In this document: positions 42,193 to 51,568 of the stretch, one piece after another
Position numbering within the stretch: the stretch's first letter is position 1
Layout of the letters: the number at the start of each line of letters is the position of its first letter
Assembly (NCBI GenBank): GCA_016720935.1
Contig: JADKJP010000006.1
Location: 248,001 to 312,000 of the forward strand
Direction of reading: 5' to 3'
Origin: Bacteroidota bacterium
GTDB taxonomy: Bacteria; Bacteroidota; Bacteroidia; AKYH767-A; 2013-40CM-41-45
Length of the DNA stretch: 64,000 nucleotides
The notes under the pieces: generated by a model
What the model saw: the letters and a program-made list of their open reading frames with translations, nothing else
Told to the model about the DNA's origin: nothing
The model's database searches: none
Program-made: the position numbers and the translations under genes

Positions 42193-44667
42193 CTACTTCG
42201 CGATGCGAATCTTCTTACCGGTGCGGAATTCGTCCTCACCAACTCCTTTGTTCAGTTTCTTCAGATCAGCGGGTTTCATTTCGAGTTTCTTCGCGATATC
42301 CGCCCACTTCTTATCATCCTTGGTGAGTGTATAGAATTTTTTATTGTAATCTGTATAATCTCCTTTCAGATCGACACGGAGTTCCATTCCTTCGTCGATA
42401 GGTTCACCTTTCAGGCTGTTCAATTCTTTCAGTTCTTTCACAGTCATGCCGTACTTCTTAGCAATAGCAGTGAACGTGTCAGCCTTTTTGCAAACATAAA
42501 TTTCACCGGGACCTGATTTCTCAGCCACAGCGGAAGGAACAGAATCAGTTTTTGCAGCCGGAGTCGCAGGAGCTTCTTTCACTTCAACTTTCGTAGCGAC
42601 AGTAGCATCTTCAACCGGTTTCACATTCAGGCTACTGGAATCAACGAGGGTTTTAGCCGGAGCTTCATTGATGTTATCAATCGCTGATTGTCCCTTCACA
42701 TAGTTCGTGCGAAGTACTTTGAATTCCGTACGACGATTCAACTGATGTGCTTCTTCTTTGACTTTGGTTGATTTCAATTTACTGATGAACTCATCCGTCA
42801 TTACATCCCCGGATTTAAAGTTGCCGATTTCTCTATCGAGAACACGTGGTTCACGTGCGCCATAACCTTTGGCATACAAACGATCAGCTTCGATTCCATG
42901 CTGGATAAGGTATTTTACAACGGATTCCGCACGACGTTGGGAAAGTGTATCATTTGTCATTGGAATAGGACGGGAGTCAGTGTGTGATCCCAACTCAATT
43001 ACAATAGTAGGATTGTCTTTCATGGTTTCAACCAGTCCGTCGAGAGCTTTCTTTGACTCAGGACGAAGATCCCATTTCGCGAGATCATAATAAATGTCCG
43101 GAAGTTCAATAGAGCGTAACATAGAGCGCAAAGCAAAATCAAAATCTCCGATGAAATCCTTGCTTTGCTCTAGTCCGATGGTTGAAACTTCAAGATATTT
43201 GTTCAGATAGTTTTTATTGGTTGCGGAAAGCTTGTAGGTAGTTTCCGGTTTCAAATCAAATTTGTAAGTGCCGGTCGCGTCAGTTTTGAATGGAATTGAT
43301 GTGCCATCACTACCGAACAACTCGATATTCGCGCCTTCAATATTGGCTTTTGTATCGGCATCAAATACACGACCAGAAACAGTAAAGATCAGTGGTGGTA
43401 AATACCATGTGTAAATATCATCTCCGCCTTTTCCACCCTCACGGTTTGAGCTGAGGAATCCTTTATCTCCTGTAAGTTCATCAACAATAAATGCAAAATC
43501 ATCTGCAGATGTATTTACAGGGTAACGAAGATTGACAGGAGTTTCCCAACCGCTTCCTGAAATTTTGGTCTGGAAAATGTCCAAGCCACCCATTCCCGGA
43601 TGACCTTTAGAAGCGAAGTATAAAGTTCCATCACTGGTAATGGACGGGAACATTTCATCAAGTTCTGTATTTACTTTGTTCCCGAGATTTGACGGTTCTC
43701 CCCAGGATTTTTTCTTTTTGTCATACACAGTCATCCAGATGTCTTTTCCACCTTGTCCGCCCGGCATGTCCGAAACGAAATAAAGTGTTTGTTCATCGGG
43801 TGATAAGCTGGGTTGTCCAACGGTGAAACTGTCACCGGAAAGAGGAATCAATTTTGGTTCATCCCAGGTTTGACCTTTACGTTTTGTAAAATATATTTCA
43901 CAACCGCCCATTTTACCACGCTCAACATCGCAACGAGTAAAGAACATGTCAACACCTTTCGAGTTGATTGATGCGCTACCATCATTTCCACCGGAATTGA
44001 TAGGTTCGAGAAGTGGTTTTGGTGAACTCCATTTTCCTTTTTTGTCTACAGAAGCTTCGAAAAGATCCTGGAATTTTTCTCCTGTACCACCGTCTTCATT
44101 TTTTCCCATTGATTCCTGGCGTGCTGAAGTATAAATGATATGGCGGTGATCTTTATTCGAGTAGTTTGTTCCGAAATCTGAATACTTGGTATTGATGGCA
44201 GGAACATTTTCAACTTTGTAACGAGTGGGTTTATCCTTCCACTTTTGTGCCTGCTGGCAGGAACTGATTCCTAAATCGCCACGAGGATCAGCAGGATTTG
44301 CTTTTTTGAAATTGGTATACTGTACGATTGCTTCATCATACTTGCCGTTGAATTTCAAAGCGTCCGCATAATGCACAATTGCTTCCGGATCCTTAAAGTT
44401 TGCTTTTAATGCCTTGGCATACCATACTTCCTGATTTTTGAAATCGTTTGTGAGTCGGTAGGATTCGGCAACCTTATAAATGATCTCAGCTCTTTTTACC
44501 TTGTTTTTTTCCTTAGTGAATGCTTTTTTATACAAAGCCGCTGCATCATAATAGTCACCCTTGTTGAATGCTTGTTCCGCCTGGAAACTCGGGCCACGTT
44601 GTGCAAATGAAATCTGGAATGCGCTTAGCAGCAGGAACAGTAAAAAGAATCTTTTGGATAGTCTCAT
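42193..44667 (-). CDS. PorE-like OmpA-family protein with two LysM domains
   Basis: An 824-residue exported protein; signal peptide RFFLLFLLLSAFQISFAQ. Domains in order: TPR (about 25-140), WD40-like PD40 beta-propeller (about 190-410, e.g. GQPSLSPDEQTLYFVSDMPG), carboxypeptidase-regulatory-like fold (about 435-510), OmpA peptidoglycan-binding domain (about 535-655, IELGSHTDSRP and RRAESVVKYL), then two LysM modules (about 722-768 and 775-824). The first four match T9SS PorE; tandem LysM would add a second peptidoglycan grip. No lipobox Cys is seen. Confidence 0.88.
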   Translation of the reverse strand: MRLSKRFFLLFLLLSAFQISFAQRGPSFQAEQAFNKGDYYDAAALYKKAFTKEKNKVKRAEIIYKVAESYRLTNDFKNQEVWYAKALKANFKDPEAIVHYADALKFNGKYDEAIVQYTNFKKANPADPRGDLGISSCQQAQKWKDKPTRYKVENVPAINTKYSDFGTNYSNKDHRHIIYTSARQESMGKNEDGGTGEKFQDLFEASVDKKGKWSSPKPLLEPINSGGNDGSASINSKGVDMFFTRCDVERGKMGGCEIYFTKRKGQTWDEPKLIPLSGDSFTVGQPSLSPDEQTLYFVSDMPGGQGGKDIWMTVYDKKKKSWGEPSNLGNKVNTELDEMFPSITSDGTLYFASKGHPGMGGLDIFQTKISGSGWETPVNLRYPVNTSADDFAFIVDELTGDKGFLSSNREGGKGGDDIYTWYLPPLIFTVSGRVFDADTKANIEGANIELFGSDGTSIPFKTDATGTYKFDLKPETTYKLSATNKNYLNKYLEVSTIGLEQSKDFIGDFDFALRSMLRSIELPDIYYDLAKWDLRPESKKALDGLVETMKDNPTIVIELGSHTDSRPIPMTNDTLSQRRAESVVKYLIQHGIEADRLYAKGYGAREPRVLDREIGNFKSGDVMTDEFISKLKSTKVKEEAHQLNRRTEFKVLRTNYVKGQSAIDNINEAPAKTLVDSSSLNVKPVEDATVATKVEVKEAPATPAAKTDSVPSAVAEKSGPGEIYVCKKADTFTAIAKKYGMTVKELKELNSLKGEPIDEGMELRVDLKGDYTDYNKKFYTLTKDDKKWADIAKKLEMKPADLKKLNKGVGEDEFRTGKKIRIAK

Positions 44668-44745
44668 CGAACGATTGGATTAATGGATGGAAGGAGAAGC
44701 GAAAATCCCCTTCTCTGGCAAAGAAAACAAGTTTTTTTGGGATAA

Positions 44746-44774
44746 CAAAGGTAGAAATTGATGCTATATTTCAA
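44746..44774 (-). promoter_or_regulatory. Promoter of the PorE-like gene
   Basis: Leftward TTG (44772-44774), an 18-base spacer and TACCTTTG (44746-44753). The rest of the 438-base gap 44668-45105 holds only the glnN terminator. Confidence 0.6.
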
Positions 44775-45035
44775 CTATTTAACAACAAGAATCTGGTGTC
44801 TGGGGTTATTGACAAAGTTTTGAGCATTCACCTCAGTCTGAAACCTTGTTTTTAGCTCAAGTCTCAGCTAACTGCCTGTTTATGAGATGTTCTTGTTTTG
44901 AGTATAAAATATTGAAGGTGAACTCATCAAATGCTATAGTTAGACTTCCCATTACTCCAGGATTATAGGAAGGAATTTTAAGAGAAAAGGATCAGCTAAA
45001 ATGTGATTGATGTCTGCCTGAATCTTATAAATTGT

Positions 45036-45077
45036 AAAAATGAAAGAGGTGGCCAATTGACCACCTCTTTCATTTTT
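45036..45077 (-). terminator. Terminator of glnN
   Basis: AAATGAAAGAGGTGG pairs with CCACCTCTTTCATTT around CCAATTGA, with A- and T-runs outside; 28 bases after the glnN stop. Confidence 0.9.
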
Positions 45078-45105
45078 ATTTTCAGTAAATCTCTAAATCT
45101 AAGCC

Positions 45106-47295
45106 TTAGCGAATCTGAACGAGTTCTCTGTATTTTGCCAATGGCCAGAGTTCATCGTCAACCATAATTTCGAGTTTGTCCACGTGGTAACGGATTGTTT
45201 CAAAGTAATTTTTTACATCGTCACAGTACGCTACAGCTTTCGCACGGGCATTCTCTATTTTGTTCGCTTTCTTCCTCGCTTCAATCATTTTGTCGACATT
45301 CGATTTGATCATACCGATGTGCTCGGAAATTTCCTTGATCATTTCGATTTGTGTCGACATAGCATCCGGTTTCATGCCGATGTTTTTCAGTCCTTCGACA
45401 TTTTTTGCAAGGATAGTCTGATAGCGTATAGCAGCAGGAATGATGTGATTGATCGCGAGATCACCCATGACGCGACTTTCAATCTGGATTTTCTTGATGT
45501 AAGTCTCAAGCATAATCTCATGACGCGCTTCCACTTCACGGTGATTAAAGATTCCCATTTCTTCAAACAGCTTCATTGAGCTTTTGCTGATATAGGCATC
45601 AAGAGCCGGTGGTGTAGTCGTTATGTTTGACAATCCACGACGTTTCGCTTCCTTCACCCACTCATCGCTGTAGCCATTTCCTTCGAAACGGATGGTTTTT
45701 GAGTCCACGATATACTGACGCAAAACCTTGAGAATTGCTTCGTCTTTTTTGGTGCCTTTGTCAATCAGTGTATCTACTTCAGCTTTGAACTTGCGCAATT
45801 GGTTGGCCATAATGGTATTCAGTACCATCATCGCGCTGGAACTGTTTGCGGAAGATCCAACAGCACGGAATTCGAATTTATTACCTGTGAATGCAAAGGG
45901 AGATGTACGGTTACGATCTGTATTATCCAGAAGGATTTCCGGAATCTTGCCGATATCAAGTTTCAGAGCTGTCTTTTCATCAGCAGTCATTTTTTTCTCA
46001 TTCACCTTTTGTTCGATTTCATCCAACACATTGCTGAGCTGAGTACCGAGGAAAATGGACATGATTGCAGGAGGTGCTTCGTTCGCTCCCAAACGGTGAT
46101 CGTTGCTCGCAGAGGCGATACTTGCACGCATCAGATCAGCGTGTTCGTAAACCGCCTTGATCGTGTTTACGAAGAAGGTAAGGAACATCAGGTTGCTCTT
46201 CGGAGTACTTCCCGGACTGAGCAAATTCTTTCCGGTGTTGGTACTCATACTCCAGTTGTTGTGCTTTCCACTACCGTTGATGCCGGCATATGGTTTTTCA
46301 TGCAACAACACTTTGAAGTTGTGACGACGAGCAACTTTTTCCATCAGATCCATCAACAATGCATTGTGATCCACAGCAAGGTTGATTTCTTCGAAAACAG
46401 GAGCACACTCAAACTGGCTTGGAGCCACTTCATTGTGTCGAGTTTTCAGAGGAATACCAAGTTTGTATGCTTCGGTTTCCATGTCTTGCATAAATGCGTA
46501 AACACGTTCAGGTATAGAACCAAAATAGTGGTCCTCCAATTGCTGACCTTTCGCCGGAGAGTGGCCGAACAATGTACGACCGGTAGTCAACAGGTCCGGG
46601 CGTGAATTCAGCAGGGCTGTATCTACAAGGAAATATTCCTGTTCAACACCAAGTGTTGCGATTACTTTGGTTACATCTTTATCGAAGTACTGACAAACAT
46701 CCACCGCTGCTTTATCAAGTGCATGCAATGCTTTCAGCAAAGGTGCTTTGTTGTCGAGTGTTTCACCTGTATAAGAAACGAAGATGGTCGGAATGCAAAG
46801 TGTTTTACCGCTTGCGCTTTCCATGATGAATGCCGGTGAGCTTGGATCCCATGCAGTATAACCTCTCGCTTCGAATGTATTGCGAATACCACCGCTCGGG
46901 AAGCTGGAAGCATCCGGTTCTTGCTGTGCAAGTGCATTCCCTGAGAAATGTTCAATCGCTTTGCCATCACTTAATTCAAAGAAGCTGTCGTGCTTCTCCG
47001 CGGTAAGTCCTGTGAGCGGCTGGAACCAGTGAGTATAAGAAGTACAGCCTTTGCTGCTGGCCCAGTCTTTCATGCCAAGGGCAATCAGATCAGCCATTTT
47101 ACGATCAACCGGTTCTCCATGTTCGATAGCTGCCATCACTGCTTTGTATGCATCACGTGGCAGGTACTTTTGCATGGCTTCACGGTTAAAAACGTTTACA
47201 CCATAAAAATCGCTGACTTTCCCGGCGGGAGGTACAACTTTCACTGGCAATCGGCCCAGGGTTGTTTCAAGGGCTCTGAAACGGATGTTGCTCAT
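45106..47295 (-). CDS. glnN: Glutamine synthetase type III
   Basis: A 729-residue GSIII, the form typical of Bacteroidota, joining ammonia to glutamate with ATP. The start MSNIRFRALETTLGRLPVKV, VEQEYFLVD, KTRHNEVAPSQFECAPVFEE, HEKPYAGINGSGKHNNWSMS and GSSANSSSAMMVLNTIM are GSIII signatures. ATG 47295 is used; the sequence upstream is leader and promoter. Its promoter (47386-47417) is overlapped by two phased direct repeats, hinting at nitrogen control by an activator or repressor. Confidence 0.96.
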   Translation of the reverse strand: MSNIRFRALETTLGRLPVKVVPPAGKVSDFYGVNVFNREAMQKYLPRDAYKAVMAAIEHGEPVDRKMADLIALGMKDWASSKGCTSYTHWFQPLTGLTAEKHDSFFELSDGKAIEHFSGNALAQQEPDASSFPSGGIRNTFEARGYTAWDPSSPAFIMESASGKTLCIPTIFVSYTGETLDNKAPLLKALHALDKAAVDVCQYFDKDVTKVIATLGVEQEYFLVDTALLNSRPDLLTTGRTLFGHSPAKGQQLEDHYFGSIPERVYAFMQDMETEAYKLGIPLKTRHNEVAPSQFECAPVFEEINLAVDHNALLMDLMEKVARRHNFKVLLHEKPYAGINGSGKHNNWSMSTNTGKNLLSPGSTPKSNLMFLTFFVNTIKAVYEHADLMRASIASASNDHRLGANEAPPAIMSIFLGTQLSNVLDEIEQKVNEKKMTADEKTALKLDIGKIPEILLDNTDRNRTSPFAFTGNKFEFRAVGSSANSSSAMMVLNTIMANQLRKFKAEVDTLIDKGTKKDEAILKVLRQYIVDSKTIRFEGNGYSDEWVKEAKRRGLSNITTTPPALDAYISKSSMKLFEEMGIFNHREVEARHEIMLETYIKKIQIESRVMGDLAINHIIPAAIRYQTILAKNVEGLKNIGMKPDAMSTQIEMIKEISEHIGMIKSNVDKMIEARKKANKIENARAKAVAYCDDVKNYFETIRYHVDKLEIMVDDELWPLAKYRELVQIR

Positions 47296-47385
47296 GGTTA
47301 AATCTCGAATAAATAGGTTTAAGAGTCTGTTTCTGTGAAACCTGAATGAAATCCAAAAGGTTCCACTTTTTTTAATTTTATTTTG

Positions 47386-47417
47386 CAAACATATCTAAAA
47401 AATAGGGGGTATGTCAA
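47386..47417 (-). promoter_or_regulatory. Promoter of glnN
   Basis: Leftward TTG (47415-47417), a 21-base spacer and TATGTTTG (47386-47393); predicted leader about 84 bases. The -33 box lies inside the first direct repeat. Confidence 0.8.
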
Positions 47418-47490
47418 GAAAAAAGATATATTTTTTAACAACATGTGTTTAAAAACAAGGGGTGTGTTCAAAAAAAGTATATATTTTTCA
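47406..47490. repeat. Two imperfect direct repeats upstream of glnN
   Basis: Copies at 47406-47438 and 47459-47490. Both have GGGGT, then a GTGT/ATGT-like step, CAA with an A-run, a TATAT core and a T-run. The period is 53 bases, five helical turns. The rest of the 463-base gap 47296-47758 is AT-rich with no gene. Confidence 0.55.
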
Positions 47491-47733
47491 AAAATATTCA
47501 CATTTCTTACACTTTATTTTATTTTACAAGGCTCCTTTTTCTCCGGAACGCCTCATTTCTTGCGTTTTTTGCTAAAAAGACTGTTTTGAAAACCTAAAAT
47601 CCTTACAATTTTGGTTTATAGCCATTTTTCTAACCCTTCAATCTTATTTCCAGAGTCCGAAATTCAATTTTGATCGAACAATACTCCGGTTCCCGGTTAA
47701 AGCTCATTTTCCGGATGGAACTTGATTCTTCTT

Positions 47734-47741
47734 TATCTTTG
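47734..47741 (+). promoter_or_regulatory. -7 box upstream of the small lipoprotein
   Basis: TATCTTTG, 17 bases before ATG 47759; no clear -33 TTG. Confidence 0.45.
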
Positions 47742-47758
47742 AGTCATAATTCTTCCAA

Positions 47759-48202
47759 ATGAAAAAGCGCTATTCAATTCTGTTGGTTTCAGTTTTAATG
47801 TTTGCATGTACTTCCAAATCCGTAAAGGAAAATATTAATAAAGCAGGTGATGTAACCGGACAAGCGATTGGAGAATTTACAGAAGGAGTTTCTTCCGGTG
47901 TGGAGAAAGCATTTGATACAAAGGTTGAAATATCAGAGAGTCTGAAAGCAAAAGGTATTGACTGTGGAAAGACAACAGTAACCAGTGATACAAATGCGAC
48001 TGATAATGTTCTTATTCTTTATGTGATTTTTAACCAGGATTTCTCCGGAGAAATTACCGCAAAAGCATTCGATAAACAGAATAATGAGATGGGAAGAATG
48101 AAGCTTTCTGCGGAAGGAAAAAAGGATGAATCGAGATATCTGGAGTTCCATTTTGATCCGCACACAAATATTGATCACGATAGTAAGTTGACTATTGAGT
48201 AA
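47759..48202 (+). CDS. Small putative lipoprotein
   Basis: A 147-residue protein with a short signal and lipobox, LLVSVLMFACTSKS (cleavage at Cys). The mature part has an amphipathic Gly/Glu stretch (GDVTGQAIGEFTEGVSSGVE) and a beta-sandwich-like end with DGxxx-like polar strands (VLILYVIFNQDFSGEITAKA, YLEFHFDPHTNIDHDSKLTI). It is likely anchored in the periplasm or outer membrane. Unknown family. Monocistronic, convergent with the desaturase gene. Confidence 0.78.
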   Translation: MKKRYSILLVSVLMFACTSKSVKENINKAGDVTGQAIGEFTEGVSSGVEKAFDTKVEISESLKAKGIDCGKTTVTSDTNATDNVLILYVIFNQDFSGEITAKAFDKQNNEMGRMKLSAEGKKDESRYLEFHFDPHTNIDHDSKLTIE

Positions 48203-48285
48203 TTTCATTGTGATTGATAAAGTACTTTTCATTTAATGCGTGATTGAAGATGATAATGTGCAATCACTTCATCTGTGATAAGAGC

Positions 48286-48320
48286 AAAAAAAAAGTGCCG
48301 GTATTCTCCGGCACTTTTTA
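48286..48320. terminator. Bidirectional terminator
   Basis: An A-run, stem AAAGTGCCGG with CCGGCACTTT around TATTCT, then T's; between the rightward lipoprotein gene and the leftward desaturase gene. Confidence 0.92.
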
Positions 48321-48337
48321 AATATTTGAATCAAATT

Positions 48338-49414
48338 TTATCCTCTTCCCATATCCTTCAGGAAACGGATGTGCGATACAATCGCTCCGGTTACTGTTGC
48401 TTGTTCGTGATAAGGCAGATTGTATTTTTCACAAACTTCCTTTACAATTTTACTCAAAGCAGGATAGTGTACGTGGGCGATTTTTGGAAATAAGTGGTGT
48501 TCTACCTGGAAGTTTAGTCCGCCAACAGCCCAAGTCACAAATTTATTGCGTGTTGCAAAATTAGCGGTGGTTTTCACCTGGTGAGTAGCCCAATCCGTTG
48601 GGATAATGTACATTTCACTGCTGGTATTGTCAGGATAAAGAAATTCGGTTTCTTCAACTGTGTGCGCAAGCTGGAAAACTACGCTTGTAGTAAGTCCGGT
48701 AGTGAATGAGTAAATAAAGTAACCTAACAAATAGGCCGGCAATGAATAGAACTGAAGTGGTAAAACAACAAACAGGAATACATAAGAAAGCTTGGTTGCC
48801 CAAAAACCGATGTGCTGTGATACGGTTAATTTAATATCACCTCTGTCAGCAATTCTCCTCTGGAAGTATTTTTTGAAATCCAGAAAAAACACCCAGGACA
48901 TGTACATCAAACCATACGCCAATGGGAAATACAAATGCTGGTATTTGTGAGCGCCTAATTTTGGTTGACGTTTCGTCATCCGGAAAAAAGGTTCGTTCAG
49001 AATATCGTCATCGTGATCATCCACATTCGTGAATGAGTGATGAATCACATTGTGTTTGATGTTCCAGAGGAAAGAGCTGGCCCCAAGCATGTTCAGACTC
49101 AGCGCTGCAAGTTTGTTGACCAGCGGGCTTTTGGACAAACTTCCGTGTGCTCCATCGTGCATAATGTTGAATCCAATCGCCGCGGTTACCAGCCCCAGCA
49201 GAATGCAAACCAGCAGTGGCCAGATCCCAGGCAAGAGATGGAATGCAAGAACCGGGTAACAACCCAGAAACAAAGTCATCAATACAATCGCTTTGATAAG
49301 ACTGCGGTGATCACCATGAGTACTGATTCGTTTATCTTTAAAATAAGTATTGACGCGGTTTTTCAGATCACTGTAAAATGCTGAACTATTACCGCTGAAT
49401 TTGATGGTTGGCAT
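48338..49414 (-). CDS. Membrane fatty-acid desaturase
   Basis: A 358-residue diiron desaturase with three His boxes: HDGAHGS, HNVIHHSFTNVDDHDD and QVEHHLFPKIAHVHYP. Box three has Q in place of H, a mark of front-end (delta-5/6, linoleoyl-CoA-like) desaturases; no cytochrome b5 domain is fused. Four membrane helices are seen. ATG 49414 (MPTIKFSGN) is preferred to ATG 49435. It probably tunes membrane fluidity. A leader of about 100 bases precedes it. Confidence 0.9.
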   Translation of the reverse strand: MPTIKFSGNSSAFYSDLKNRVNTYFKDKRISTHGDHRSLIKAIVLMTLFLGCYPVLAFHLLPGIWPLLVCILLGLVTAAIGFNIMHDGAHGSLSKSPLVNKLAALSLNMLGASSFLWNIKHNVIHHSFTNVDDHDDDILNEPFFRMTKRQPKLGAHKYQHLYFPLAYGLMYMSWVFFLDFKKYFQRRIADRGDIKLTVSQHIGFWATKLSYVFLFVVLPLQFYSLPAYLLGYFIYSFTTGLTTSVVFQLAHTVEETEFLYPDNTSSEMYIIPTDWATHQVKTTANFATRNKFVTWAVGGLNFQVEHHLFPKIAHVHYPALSKIVKEVCEKYNLPYHEQATVTGAIVSHIRFLKDMGRG

Positions 49415-49522
49415 GTTTTTTTTTATTGTTTTCAATCCGGATACTCTTTAGAAAAGGCTGTCATGAATTGTGTCAGACTGATCTGAAGATGCTTTCGCAT
49501 ATTCCCCGAATAAACGGAATTG

Positions 49523-49530
49523 CAAGTATA
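49523..49530 (-). promoter_or_regulatory. Candidate -7 box for the desaturase
   Basis: Leftward TATACTTG, one base off consensus, with a TTG 18 bases upstream. Confidence 0.35.
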
Positions 49531-49634
49531 GTTATTCGTCCTGAACAACAAAAGTGCCCCGCTTTTAAGTAATTGACCTGGAGTTGTTCAATAGTAGAGA
49601 TAAACTTTGATTAGAAGGCAATTATGCCTTTATC

Positions 49635-51401
49635 TCACCACGAAGATTTATATTTCTTTTTTTTGCCGTCTGTCCGATTGGCAGGTTTTTCTCCCCAGCC
49701 TTTTTTATCTTTCTTTTCCATCTGTTCGCGATTCTCTTGTTTAAAATCGCGCTTAAAATCCTTTTTATAATCTTTTTTAAATTCTTTTTTGTCTTTTTCG
49801 CCCGAACGGTCAACGCGAACTTTTCTGCCATTGTAGAATTCACCGTCAAATGCATTCAGTGTTTTTTCGAGAGATTCCTCATCTTCGAATTCAATAAATG
49901 AATAAACGGGTTTCATGTCAATCTTGCCGACTTTCGATTTATCCAATTTGGTACCATCTAGCAAATAGCCCAGCATGCTTCCTTTGTCTAAACCATCCGC
50001 TGTTCCAAGATTGATAAACATGCGTGGTCCTGCATTGCGGTATCTCTCCTGGGTGGATTTTCCCGGGTGAGCAAGATCTACATTGATATCCGGAGCGTTT
50101 CTGTAATCTTCGAGGAAACGACTAAATTCAAGAGTGACAATACGTTTGATGATATCTTCTTTGGTGAGATCTTCAAGTTCCTTGAAAACAGGAGCGATGA
50201 ATTTATCGATTGCTTTCTCGTTCACCTGTACATCGTGAATTTTTTTCACAAAGTGGAGCAACTGTTGCTCTCCGATGTCTCCGGCATCCGGAACTTTTGA
50301 TAGATGGAATTTTCTATTGATTTTTTTCTCAATCTGACGAATTTTATCCTTCTCACGAATATTTACTAACGCGATAGAAATACCGGATTTACCGGCACGA
50401 GCGGTTCGTCCGCTACGATGGGTGTAATTTTCAACTTCATCAGGCAGATGATAATGAATTACGTGTGTAATGTCACGAACGTCAATTCCCCGGGCAGCTA
50501 CGTCAGTAGCAACAAGCACCTGGAGGTTGCGGTTACGGTAACGCGCCATTACTTTGTCGCGTTGCTGCTGGCTCAAATCACCATGGATCGAGTCGGCATT
50601 GTATCCGTCTTTCACCAGATTTTCCGCGATGCGTTGTGTATCTAATTTTGTACGGCAGAAAACAACACCAAAAATTTCTGGTGTAGAATCCAGAATTCTT
50701 TTCAATGCATTGTAACGATCACGCTCGTGAACAACATAGTAATGGTGTTCAATATTATCGGCACCTGAATTTTGTTTTCCGACGGTCAGTTCCTTCGGAT
50801 TCTTCATATAATTCGAAGAGATCCGTTTCACTTCTGCAGGCATCGTTGCTGAAAACAGCCAGACATTTTTATCAGCAGGTGTATTCGAAAGGATATCATC
50901 GATATCTTCCTGGAAACCCATATTCAGCATTTCGTCAGCTTCATCCAGTACAACATAGCGTACAGTTTGCAGCGTGATAGCTTTTCGGGTAATAAGGTCA
51001 ATCAAACGTCCGGGAGTCGCGACAACAATTTGGGCTCCTCTTTTAATCTGGCGGATCTGTGTAGAGATCGAGGCTCCACCATAGACCGCGACGATATTCG
51101 CGCCGTTTGTAAATTTGGAATAACGAACAAGGTCGTCAGTAATCTGAACACATAGCTCACGGGTCGGAGCCAGTATCAGGGCTTGGGTATCTCTGGAAGA
51201 GAAATCAACTTTTTCAATAAGCGGCAAGCCGAAGGCTGCCGTTTTACCGGTGCCGGTTTGTGCTAGTCCAATAAAGTCAGAATGATCAGCTAAAAGGAGG
51301 GGAATGGCTTGTTCTTGAATCGGAGTGGGCTGCTGAAAACCGAGTGCTTCGATAGCCTTTAGCACTTTTTCGCCCAGCCCCAATTCGGGGAATGATAACA
51401 T
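49635..51401 (-). CDS. DEAD-box RNA helicase with RRM-like tail
   Basis: A 588-residue helicase. Motifs in order: Q motif FQQPTPIQEQAIPLLL, Walker A AQTGTGKTAAF, PTRELCVQI, TPGRLIDL, DEAD in VVLDEADEMLNMG, SAT in LFSATMPAEV, ATDVAARGIDVRD and HRSGRTARAGKSG. After the core comes a helical linker and a DbpA/CsdA-type RNA-binding domain (about 465-545), then a Lys/Asp/Phe-rich tail. It likely acts in ribosome assembly or cold adaptation. Confidence 0.94.
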   Translation of the reverse strand: MLSFPELGLGEKVLKAIEALGFQQPTPIQEQAIPLLLADHSDFIGLAQTGTGKTAAFGLPLIEKVDFSSRDTQALILAPTRELCVQITDDLVRYSKFTNGANIVAVYGGASISTQIRQIKRGAQIVVATPGRLIDLITRKAITLQTVRYVVLDEADEMLNMGFQEDIDDILSNTPADKNVWLFSATMPAEVKRISSNYMKNPKELTVGKQNSGADNIEHHYYVVHERDRYNALKRILDSTPEIFGVVFCRTKLDTQRIAENLVKDGYNADSIHGDLSQQQRDKVMARYRNRNLQVLVATDVAARGIDVRDITHVIHYHLPDEVENYTHRSGRTARAGKSGISIALVNIREKDKIRQIEKKINRKFHLSKVPDAGDIGEQQLLHFVKKIHDVQVNEKAIDKFIAPVFKELEDLTKEDIIKRIVTLEFSRFLEDYRNAPDINVDLAHPGKSTQERYRNAGPRMFINLGTADGLDKGSMLGYLLDGTKLDKSKVGKIDMKPVYSFIEFEDEESLEKTLNAFDGEFYNGRKVRVDRSGEKDKKEFKKDYKKDFKRDFKQENREQMEKKDKKGWGEKPANRTDGKKKKYKSSW

Positions 51402-51425
51402 GATAAGTATTTAGAAATTAAGCCG

Positions 51426-51433
51426 CAAAGGTA
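51426..51433 (-). promoter_or_regulatory. -7 box for the DEAD-box helicase
   Basis: Leftward TACCTTTG, 24 bases before the start; -33 box not seen. Confidence 0.45.
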
Positions 51434-51568
51434 CACCAAATCCGCACGGTATCCTTGTGATTTTGTCAATTAAATCGAAAAAGGTCTAAAAAACCATAAA
51501 AACAGAACTGAGATTTTATTTATAACCTCATTCCTAAAATCATTACATGCTGAATATCGATAAATCGT

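Noticed and set aside
45799..46605. 268-residue open frame antisense to glnN.
   Set aside because: glnN is a certain gene covering the whole stretch; the antisense translation is Cys/His/Phe-rich with no family look.
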